Source: Flavilitoribacter nigricans DSM 23189 = NBRC 102662 (lineage in GTDB: Bacteria; Bacteroidota; Bacteroidia; Chitinophagales; Saprospiraceae). Taken from it: DNA of 64,000 nucleotides. The position numbers and the translations under genes are program-made. The notes beneath the pieces were generated by a model, which worked only from the letters and a program-made list of their open reading frames with translations, did not search any database and had not been told where the DNA came from. The stretch is taken from positions 62,001-126,000 of the forward strand of contig NZ_PDUD01000030.1 in NCBI RefSeq assembly GCF_002646595.1. Reading direction: 5' to 3'. This document shows, in pieces, positions 1 through 6,878 of the stretch. Within the stretch, counting starts at the first letter, position 1; each line of letters starts with the position of its first letter.

Positions 1-236
1 GTATTGGCCTGCTCCAGCAGCCAGTCGCGGATCTGCGCGTGACCGGCAGAGTTGGTATAACGCGGTCCGAATTCGAGCTGTTTTTTTACCAGTTCGTAGG
101 CCGCATCGGCATCAAATACCGGTACCTTGACCTGGATCTGTTCCTGTGGGATCTTTTGGCTCTCCGGTTTGCAGGCGGTATGAAAGCACAATAGACAGAA
201 AAGAGCGGCACCGAGGAAGAGCTTTGAAATGGACAT
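1..236 (-). CDS. M28-family metallopeptidase / glutaminyl-cyclase-like lipoprotein (partial, N-terminus only)
   Basis: The first 78 codons of a gene that runs off the left edge. The ATG is at 236-234. The protein opens with a hydrophobic signal segment ending in HTAC, so Cys22 is a plausible lipidation site. A short linker leads into FDADAAYELVKKQLEFGPR and then NSAGHAQIRDWL. This AY-x-V-x2-Q-x-x-FGPR...GH pattern is the usual start of secreted M28 zinc peptidases and glutaminyl-peptide cyclotransferases, which release or cyclise N-terminal residues in the periplasm or at the cell surface. The zinc ligands lie further downstream, outside the window, so peptidase and cyclase cannot be told apart here. 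It is divergent from the propeller gene at 656. Family call fairly sure, exact reaction open. Confidence 0.72.
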   Translation of the reverse strand, partial: MSISKLFLGAALFCLLCFHTACKPESQKIPQEQIQVKVPVFDADAAYELVKKQLEFGPRYTNSAGHAQIRDWLLEQAN

Positions 237-655
237 ATCCGTAAATTATTATCTGATTAAAGTCGATGGCAGAGCGGGCACAAAACCGGAAGGCAAGCTG
301 AAACAACCGCCTGTATCCGAAATGCGAAACATCCCGGCTCCTTGGTTTTGCCCAAATTTGGGGTTCAAAATTATCAACTTTTCTCACTAATCGCTCCCAG
401 CTCTCGGATTTTAGGAAACTTTTAAATAAAGAACTGGTTTAAACTTATTCATCTGGACTGTGGCCTAAAGTCTTGAACCTCCTGGACTTCAGCTTTTTCT
501 CGTTCCGTACTTTCCCAGTACGAAACTCAAAAAGCGCTTCGCCAGTAAATCCAATACTTTGGCCTCATCGGCAGACAATAAGTTTAAACCAGTTCAAAAC
601 CTAAATTTCTATCTTTATTCGATATTAAGAAAAAACTCAAAATTCATTCACTAGT
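237..655. other. Gene-free stretch between divergent genes
   Basis: A 419-base interval between the divergent lipoprotein and propeller genes. Its main content is the long foldback element at 431-595, listed separately. Short of the right-hand gene there is a TATCTTTA (610-617) that differs by one base from the Bacteroidota -7 consensus TAnnTTTG. It is 39 bases before the start codon and has no clear -33 partner. No convincing small gene was seen. Confidence 0.5.
431..595. repeat. 165-bp foldback (long inverted repeat) element, MITE-like
   Basis: The ends are a perfect 19-base inverted repeat: gaactggtttaaacttatt at 431-449 and its exact complement at 577-595. Inside, the two halves remain partly complementary. 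GGCC-AAAGT blocks, a GCTTTTT/AAAAAGC block and a central cgtac-(7 nt)-gtacg hairpin at 506-522 all pair across the centre. The whole unit could therefore fold into one long imperfect hairpin. It has no ORF and sits between divergent genes. This is the architecture of a non-autonomous foldback/MITE-like or REP-like element, or of a very long structured RNA. I saw no second copy in this window and no clear target-site duplication, so mobility is inference. Confidence 0.6.
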
Positions 656-3600
656 ATGCGAAACTCACTACTACTCCTCGCAGCCATTTTGCTGAGTATC
701 AGCCTGCCGGGGCAATCGACGGTTGACCTCGAGCATTTTAAGGACATCAAGATGCGCAATATAGGTCCTGCGGGCATGAGCGGCCGGGTCACATCCATTG
801 ATGTGGACCTGAGCGACCCGGAAATAATTTACGCCGGTACGGCTTCCGGCGGCGTCTGGAAATCTACCGACGGGGGCATCCAGTGGGCGCCGATCTTCGA
901 CGATCAGCCGACGCTTTCGATCGGGGCCGTTGCCGTTAACCAGAAAAGCCCGAGTGTGATCTGGGTCGGCACCGGCGAAGGTAACCCACGGAATTCTCAC
1001 AATAGCGGTGGGGGCATTTACAAAAGTCTCGACGGTGGAAAGACCTGGAAGCTGATGGGATTGGAAAATACCAAAACTATTCACCGCATCATCATCCACC
1101 GGGACAATCCGGATATCGTCTATGCCGGTGCTATGGGTTCGATCTGGGGGCCGAACGAAGAGCGCGGACTGTACCGGACGACCGACGGAGGAAAAAGCTG
1201 GGAAAAGGTCCTGTATGCCAACGAAGAGACCGGCGTAGCTGATATGGTCGTTGATCCGACCAATCCGGATAAACTCATTGTTGCGATGTGGGAATACGGT
1301 CGCAAACCCTGGACTTTCAATTCCGGAGGTCCCGGTTCCGGCCTCCACATCACTTACGACGGTGGAGACAGCTGGAAAAAAGTCAGTGCCGATGACGGTC
1401 TGCCGAAAGGCGAACTGGGCCGGATCGGATTGGCCATTGCTCCCTCCAAACCCAACATCGTTTACGCTCTGGTCGAAGCCAAAGAGAACGGCCTCTACAA
1501 AACCACCGACGGTGGAAGTACCTGGTCACTCGTCAGTAAAGAAAATATCGGCAACCGGCCTTTTTACTACGCGGATATTTTTGTGGATTCCAAGAATGAG
1601 AACCGCATTTACAACCTCTATTCCTACGTATCCCGCAGTGAAGACGGCGGTAAGACCTTTAAGGTGTTACTGGATTACGGAGCGGCGGTCCACCCGGATC
1701 ACCATGCCTTCTGGATCCATCCGGACGATCCCGATTATATGATCGACGGCAACGACGGTGGATTGAACATCTCCCGCGACGGTGGCAACAGTTGGCGCTT
1801 TATCAATAACCTGCCCCTGGCGCAGTTGTACCACGTAAATGTGGATATGGATTATCCTTATAACGTTGGTGGTGGTATGCAGGATAACGGTTCCTGGGTA
1901 GGCCCCAGCAATGTGTGGCGTTCCGGCGGGATCACGAATTACGACTGGCAGGAAGTATTCTTTGGCGACGGCTTTGACGTCTTGTTCCAGCCCGACAATA
2001 ACCGCTACGTCTACGCTATGTCCCAGGGCGGGAATGTAGGCAAAGTAGATCGCGAAACGGGAGATACCAAATTCATTCGCCCGGTACACCCCGACGGCAC
2101 CTGGCTTCGCTTCAACTGGAACGCAGCCATGGCGCAGGATCCGTTTGCGGATTGCGGCATCTATTACGGTAGTCAGTACGTACACTACAGCGACGACTGC
2201 GGCCAAAACTGGGAGATCCTTTCCCCGGACCTGACCACGAACGATCCCGAAAAACAAAAGCAGGCCACCAGCGGCGGGCTTACCATCGATAATACCCAGG
2301 CGGAGAACCACACTACAATTCTGGCGATTGCCCCCAGCCCACACGATAAAAATGTGATCTGGGTAGGAACGGACGACGGGAAACTGCATGTAACCCGGGA
2401 TCGGGGCCAAAACTGGACCGAACTATCGGGTAAACTCCCGGGGGTAAAGGCCGGGAGCTGGTTCCCCTACATAGAAGTTTCTCCCCACCGGGCCGGTGAA
2501 GCCTTTGTGGTGGTGAATGATTACCGTCGTAACGATTTCACCCCGATGGTCTATCGCACTTCCAATTACGGTCAGAGCTGGACCCGGATCGTTGACGACC
2601 GCCAGGTCGGCGGTTTTGCCCTATCTATTGTTCAGGACATCGAGGAACCTAACCTATTCTGGCTGGGCACCGATACAGGCCTGTACTTCAGCATTGACGG
2701 CGGTAAGAACTGGACTAAATACGACAATGGTTTCCCTTCCGTTCAGGTGACCGATATGAAGATCCATCCGCGGGAGCACGACCTGGTACTATCCACTTTC
2801 GGACGTTCGTTCTGGGTACTGGATGACATTCGTCCCTTTAGGGCCATGGCCAGCTCACAGGGCAAAGTACTGGCCGCTGATTTCAAATTCTTCGAAGCGC
2901 CGGATGCCTACCTGGCCAGTTACCGTTCGTATCAGGGTATCCGGTTCATTGCCAATGCCGAATTCCAGGGAGCCACCCGCCCCGGCGGTGCCCTGCTCAC
3001 GATGTGGGTAAAACCGGAACCGAAAAAAGAAGAAAGCACCGATTCGGAAGACACCGATGAAAAGAAGAAAAAGCGACCGACGAAAGCAAAGATCCAGGTT
3101 ATCGACAGCCAGGGGGACACCATCCGGACTTTCACTGAGACGCTGAAAGACGGAATGAACCGCTTTACCTGGTCTATGGAGCGGGACGGCGTAAGCTTCC
3201 CATCCCGCAGAGAACGCCGACCGGGTTCAGACACTCCGGGTGGGCGCAGTGTACTACCCGGCAAATACAAGCTGGTAGCCACCTTCGGCGAGCATAAGGA
3301 TTCAAGCATGGTCAAAGTATTAGCTGATCCAAGACTGGAGACTAATATGGACGATATGATAGCGGCCGATGCCCTGATGAAGGATTTCGAAGCGGTCATC
3401 GGTGCCGCCACGGATGGGTTCAAAAGCCTTCAGGATGCGAGCAAAACCATCAAACTTGTCGATGATGCCTTGGTCAACGCACCGGAAGACACGAAAAAGG
3501 AACTTGCCAAAACCGGCAAAGCGCTGCAGGACAGCATCGCCGAACTCGAAAAGCTGTATATGGATCCCGAGGGCCTGAAGGGGATTCAGCGCACCGCCCA

Positions 3601-3826
3601 AAACCTCAGCAATACCCTGCGCAGCGCCCGGCGGTATTTGTCCGAAGTATCCGGTACGCCCAGCCAGATGGCCAATGTAACGATGGCTGCGGCCCGAAAG
3701 GAAACCCAGGAGGTACTGGAGAAGATCAATGCCTTTATGACCGGAGATTTTGCGGATTACCGCAAGAAGGTAGAGGCCGTGCAGTATTCCCTCTTTAAGA
3801 AATTTGAGCCGATCGATCTGGAATGA
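656..3826 (+). CDS. Secreted Asp-box (BNR/VPS10-like) beta-propeller protein
   Basis: 1056 aa. A Sec signal peptide (about residues 1-21, ending near GQS) is followed by many Asp-box repeats of the form S/T-x-D-x-G-x-x-W/F: STDGGIQW, SLDGGKTW, TTDGGKSW, TYDGGDSW, TTDGGSTW, SEDGGKTF, SRDGGNSW, SIDGGKNW and weaker ones. These build one or two propellers through about residue 720. A charged Lys/Glu-rich linker near 790-815 and a helical, coiled-coil-like tail (about 900-1050) follow. Such proteins are usually annotated as WD40/YVTN/BNR-like or 'glycosyl hydrolase', but no sialidase catalytic set is visible, so a binding or peptidase-associated role is as likely as hydrolysis. It is followed by a strong terminator, so it is probably monocistronic. 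Confidence 0.85.
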   Translation: MRNSLLLLAAILLSISLPGQSTVDLEHFKDIKMRNIGPAGMSGRVTSIDVDLSDPEIIYAGTASGGVWKSTDGGIQWAPIFDDQPTLSIGAVAVNQKSPSVIWVGTGEGNPRNSHNSGGGIYKSLDGGKTWKLMGLENTKTIHRIIIHRDNPDIVYAGAMGSIWGPNEERGLYRTTDGGKSWEKVLYANEETGVADMVVDPTNPDKLIVAMWEYGRKPWTFNSGGPGSGLHITYDGGDSWKKVSADDGLPKGELGRIGLAIAPSKPNIVYALVEAKENGLYKTTDGGSTWSLVSKENIGNRPFYYADIFVDSKNENRIYNLYSYVSRSEDGGKTFKVLLDYGAAVHPDHHAFWIHPDDPDYMIDGNDGGLNISRDGGNSWRFINNLPLAQLYHVNVDMDYPYNVGGGMQDNGSWVGPSNVWRSGGITNYDWQEVFFGDGFDVLFQPDNNRYVYAMSQGGNVGKVDRETGDTKFIRPVHPDGTWLRFNWNAAMAQDPFADCGIYYGSQYVHYSDDCGQNWEILSPDLTTNDPEKQKQATSGGLTIDNTQAENHTTILAIAPSPHDKNVIWVGTDDGKLHVTRDRGQNWTELSGKLPGVKAGSWFPYIEVSPHRAGEAFVVVNDYRRNDFTPMVYRTSNYGQSWTRIVDDRQVGGFALSIVQDIEEPNLFWLGTDTGLYFSIDGGKNWTKYDNGFPSVQVTDMKIHPREHDLVLSTFGRSFWVLDDIRPFRAMASSQGKVLAADFKFFEAPDAYLASYRSYQGIRFIANAEFQGATRPGGALLTMWVKPEPKKEESTDSEDTDEKKKKRPTKAKIQVIDSQGDTIRTFTETLKDGMNRFTWSMERDGVSFPSRRERRPGSDTPGGRSVLPGKYKLVATFGEHKDSSMVKVLADPRLETNMDDMIAADALMKDFEAVIGAATDGFKSLQDASKTIKLVDDALVNAPEDTKKELAKTGKALQDSIAELEKLYMDPEGLKGIQRTAQNLSNTLRSARRYLSEVSGTPSQMANVTMAAARKETQEVLEKINAFMTGDFADYRKKVEAVQYSLFKKFEPIDLE

Positions 3827-3890
3827 TTGGCGTATTGATAGCCGGCTCCGGTTTTAAGCTTCCAACCGCTTAAGCTATATCCGGCAAGTC

Positions 3891-3933
3891 AGAGGGCATC
3901 CGTGCTGCAGGTAGCACGGATGCCCTCTTTTTT
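3891..3933 (+). terminator. Strong Rho-independent terminator
   Basis: A perfect 16-base stem (3891-3906 with 3913-3928), a six-base loop and a run of six T (3928-3933). It lies 64 bases after the stop of the propeller gene on the same strand. Confidence 0.93.
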
Positions 3934-4070
3934 GGCGACTGCTGATCGTTTGGATCATCCGGATCGGTTTTTAATCTGCCGGATCGCTCCGGAAATAGGA
4001 ATATTCTCATCTAGTTTACCCGCTCTTAACAATCACTCCTTACCTTGTTGGGCAGACAAACCAACTAATT

Positions 4071-5198
4071 ATGCGATCAATTACTCTTATCATCTTGCTT
4101 CTAGCCGGAAGCCTGAACCTTATTGCTCAAACCGAAAATGCCCACGGGCATCCACACCGCCATATTGAATTTCCGGACGTTCCCGATTATCTCACCGTCG
4201 TCTGCGACCTCCACCAGCATACGGTATTTTCCGACGGTAACGTCTGGCCTACCATCCGGGTGGAAGAAGCCCTCCGGGACGGCATCGATGCCATTTCCCT
4301 GACCGAACACCTCGAATACCAGCCCCATGGGAAAGATATTCCCCATCCGGACCGAAACCGGTCTTTTGAGATTGTCAAAAAGTTCGCGAACGCAAATGAC
4401 ATCCTGATCATCCACGGGGCGGAGATCACCCGGCGTATGCCGCCGGGCCACTGCAATGCCATCTTCATCGAAGACGCCAATAAGCTGCTGGTCGACGACA
4501 GCCTTGAGGTTTTCCGGGCCGCTAAAGCGCAGAATGCTTTCGTATTCTGGAATCACCCAAACTGGACCTCCCAACGGCCCGACGGGATATCCCGCCTCAC
4601 TCCATTCCACAAAAAACTGATCTCGGACAATCTGCTCCACGGCATTGAAGTGGTCAACGAACATACCTATTCCGCCGAGGCGCTGCAGATCGCACTGGAA
4701 AACGATCTGACCATCATGGGCACTTCGGATATTCACGGGCTCATCGACTGGGATTACCAGGTGCAGGACGGCACCGGGCACCGGCCCGTAACCCTGGTAT
4801 TTGCAACCGATCGCAGCGAAAGTGCGGTCAAGGAAGCGCTCCTGGCCCGACGGACCGCCGTTTGGTTTAATAATACCCTTATCGGAAAAGAAGAAAATCT
4901 ATTACCTTTGTTACACAGCTGCCTGAAACTGCAAGAAGCGACTTACCAAACCGATAAAACGGTTGCCGATGTAACCATCGAGAATCGTTCGGATGCAGAT
5001 CTGATTTTGGAAAATCTCAGTCCGTATACGCTGCATCGCCACGCCAACCTGGTTACTTTAAAAGCACACGAAAAGACTACTTTAGAAGTAAAAACCGTTG
5101 ACCTGAAGGATACCTTCAATCTGAAATTCCGGGTGCTCAACGCAATAATTGCCCCTAATGAACATCCGGTGGTAACGTTTCCGGTTGAAATGGAATAA
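4071..5198 (+). CDS. Secreted PHP-domain phosphoesterase
   Basis: 375 aa. A signal peptide (about 1-19, ending IAQ) precedes a PHP domain. Motifs visible are CDLHQHTVFSDG (first metal-binding HxH), SLTEHLE (second), IIHGAEIT (E ligand), FWNHPNW and GTSDIHG (final D-x-H). These are the metal-binding motifs of the polymerase/histidinol-phosphatase superfamily, which hydrolyses phosphoester bonds. The C-terminal ~90 residues look like an added beta-rich domain. Export is unusual for histidinol phosphatases but common for this Bacteroidota subgroup (periplasmic PHP proteins without a known substrate). No neighbour hints at histidine synthesis, so I leave the substrate open. Confidence 0.87.
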   Translation: MRSITLIILLLAGSLNLIAQTENAHGHPHRHIEFPDVPDYLTVVCDLHQHTVFSDGNVWPTIRVEEALRDGIDAISLTEHLEYQPHGKDIPHPDRNRSFEIVKKFANANDILIIHGAEITRRMPPGHCNAIFIEDANKLLVDDSLEVFRAAKAQNAFVFWNHPNWTSQRPDGISRLTPFHKKLISDNLLHGIEVVNEHTYSAEALQIALENDLTIMGTSDIHGLIDWDYQVQDGTGHRPVTLVFATDRSESAVKEALLARRTAVWFNNTLIGKEENLLPLLHSCLKLQEATYQTDKTVADVTIENRSDADLILENLSPYTLHRHANLVTLKAHEKTTLEVKTVDLKDTFNLKFRVLNAIIAPNEHPVVTFPVEME

Positions 5199-5410
5199 AA
5201 GAAGTGATGGCCACAAGCAAACGAACCGGCAATTGATCAAAGTAAATTATGCCCGACACAAAGCGGTACACTCCTGGCGGTATTGAACACGCCGGGGTGC
5301 AGTCTCTTTTGCGACGGCATAGTACGCATTCGGATCAACCGGAAAAACACGGCAAACACCTCCAAGGTCCCCCGGACCAGCAGTCGAACAATAGAAACCG
5401 AATAAACCTC

Positions 5411-5935
5411 ATGAATTCTAAACTAAAACTCCTCCAGGGAGATATTACTAAGATCCAGGTAGATGCCATAGTCAACGCAGCCAATAGCTCTCTCCTGGGA
5501 GGAGGTGGCGTTGATGGAGCCATTCATCGTGCCGGTGGCCCGGAGATCCTGGCCGAATGTTACAAGATCCGACAGCGACAAGGGGGGTGCCCCACCGGCG
5601 AAGCGGTGATCACTACGGCCGGCAATCTACCCGCCACTTATGTCATCCATACCGTCGGTCCGGTATGGCAGGGAGGCGACAAAAATGAAGCCGAACTTCT
5701 GGGCGACTGCTACCGCAATTCCCTGCAACTGGCCGTGGATAAGGACATCAGGACGATTGCCTTCCCCAATATCAGCACCGGCATTTATGGGTACCCAAAG
5801 GCCGAAGCCTGCCGGATTGCCATAACGACCACCGTCGATTTTTTGAGCGCCCATCAGACTATAGAAGCAGTTACTTTCGTTTGTTTTGATGAAGAGAATT
5901 TCAACTTATACAAAAAAGCCTTAGCCGATCTCTGA
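5411..5935 (+). CDS. Macro-domain protein (O-acetyl-ADP-ribose deacetylase-like)
   Basis: 174 aa from the ATG at 5411. It contains the macro-domain hallmarks [19 protein letters not shown], a [14 protein letters not shown] loop and [10 protein letters not shown] near residue 120. These bind and hydrolyse ADP-ribose derivatives, as in YmdB-type proteins of about 175 aa that deacetylate O-acetyl-ADP-ribose or remove ADP-ribose from proteins. The reading frame stays open 54 codons further upstream to 5249, but that stretch is basic, low in hydrophobic residues and unlike any macro domain. The family length supports the inner start. It is cytoplasmic and stands alone. Confidence 0.92.
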   Translation: MNSKLKLLQGDITKIQVDAIVNAANSSLLGGGGVDGAIHRAGGPEILAECYKIRQRQGGCPTGEAVITTAGNLPATYVIHTVGPVWQGGDKNEAELLGDCYRNSLQLAVDKDIRTIAFPNISTGIYGYPKAEACRIAITTTVDFLSAHQTIEAVTFVCFDEENFNLYKKALADL

Positions 5936-5947
5936 CCAGGGAACACC

Positions 5948-5969
5948 AAGCCGGTAAACGTGCTTTTTT
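5948..5969 (+). terminator. Weak Rho-independent terminator after the macro-domain gene
   Basis: A short stem (AAGC-CG pairing with CG-T-GCTT, one bulge) with a GTAAA loop is followed by a T run, 12 bases after the stop codon. Confidence 0.5.
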
Positions 5970-6129
5970 CGGAGCGATACAGACTGCCTTCCGAAAACAG
6001 TTTTATCCGGCCGCCCCTTGTATTTCCTGGCTAACATCTCCATCCCCTCCTTCCCCCGCAGCGCAGAAGCATTCTTGCGTAATTAACTCATAATTCCTTA
6101 ACTTAAACCACAAATCTAAAACCGAGCAC

Positions 6130-6714
6130 ATGTTTACAGCTAAAAAAATTGTCCCTATGCTCCTCCTGGGCCTTATCGCCCTGTCCTCTGCCGATTGCGA
6201 GAAAAAACCGCAAACCGAAGCGGAGTTTGTCGAAGAAGAGATCCTGACTACCGGAATGGAAACCCGGGTTAACGGTCTGCAGGACCTGCTATACTTTGCG
6301 GCCCAGCAGGACCTCAATGCCTGTCAGGAAAATTGCGGCGAGCTGGAGGAAGCCGTCTCCGCAGCGGAGAAAGAAGTAAAAGCCATGGAAGACCTACTCC
6401 TCGGAGTGATCGGCGGTATAAAACCTCCACCACCGCCCTGCCCCTGCCAGACCGGTAGTTGCCTCTGGGAGCGCCTGGCCGTATTTAATTACTTTGTAGA
6501 TGTAAAAAAATACAAGCGCTTACCGGATATCAGCATTCAGACCGTGAACGGTGAGATCATCAGTTCCAGCGCGGACGCAGAGATCATTTACTCCCCGGAA
6601 GGCGGCCAGTTTGCCGTTGTTAATCTGCCCCAGAAAGAGATCAATGACGACGCCGTTAATGTAGTTATTTCCCTGGGTGACGGATCAACCGAAGTATTGG
6701 TATACCTGCAATAA
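6130..6714 (+). CDS. Small predicted lipoprotein with Cys/Pro-rich hinge, function unknown
   Basis: 194 aa, family not recognised. The N-terminus is a signal segment ending SSADC, so Cys23 could be lipidated. Residues about 30-100 look helical and acidic, with a paired NACQENCGELEE motif. A striking PPPPPCPC stretch with further Cys (near residues 99-110) forms a hinge. The C-terminal half is beta-rich (ISIQTVNGEI, VVISLGDGSTEVLVYL) and could be a small carbohydrate- or protein-binding fold. It lies just upstream of the CHAT protease gene on the same strand, with about 160 bases between them. That suggests, but does not prove, joint action in the envelope. Confidence 0.65.
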   Translation: MFTAKKIVPMLLLGLIALSSADCEKKPQTEAEFVEEEILTTGMETRVNGLQDLLYFAAQQDLNACQENCGELEEAVSAAEKEVKAMEDLLLGVIGGIKPPPPPCPCQTGSCLWERLAVFNYFVDVKKYKRLPDISIQTVNGEIISSSADAEIIYSPEGGQFAVVNLPQKEINDDAVNVVISLGDGSTEVLVYLQ

Positions 6715-6727
6715 TCAATCACTAAAA

Positions 6728-6791
6728 CTTCCACCGTAAAACCGACCGGGTCAACCTGTAGCTACGCAAAACCGGCATTTTGCGGTGGAAG
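6728..6791. repeat. Imperfect inverted repeat between the lipoprotein and CHAT genes
   Basis: CTTCCACCG at 6728-6736 is exactly complementary to 6783-6791, and the arms continue with partial pairing (AAAA/TTTT, CCGG/CCGG) towards a central loop of about 20 bases. No T run follows, so an attenuator or processing hairpin is as likely as a terminator. Confidence 0.4.
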
Positions 6792-6878
6792 CCCTGCTTA
6801 CGCTTCTTTCCATTCAGATCACAATGGCTGCAATACCTGGCCTCCAGGATAGGGAGCCGCTGTCCATTTCGTCCCATA

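Noticed and set aside
671-2410. Long open frames on the opposite strand of the propeller gene
   Set aside because: They mirror the codon pattern of the true gene on the plus strand and give no domain-like product.
5249-5410. N-terminal extension of the macro-domain gene (54 codons upstream of 5411)
   Set aside because: Low-complexity, basic, no macro-domain homology, and the 174-aa product already has the normal family length.
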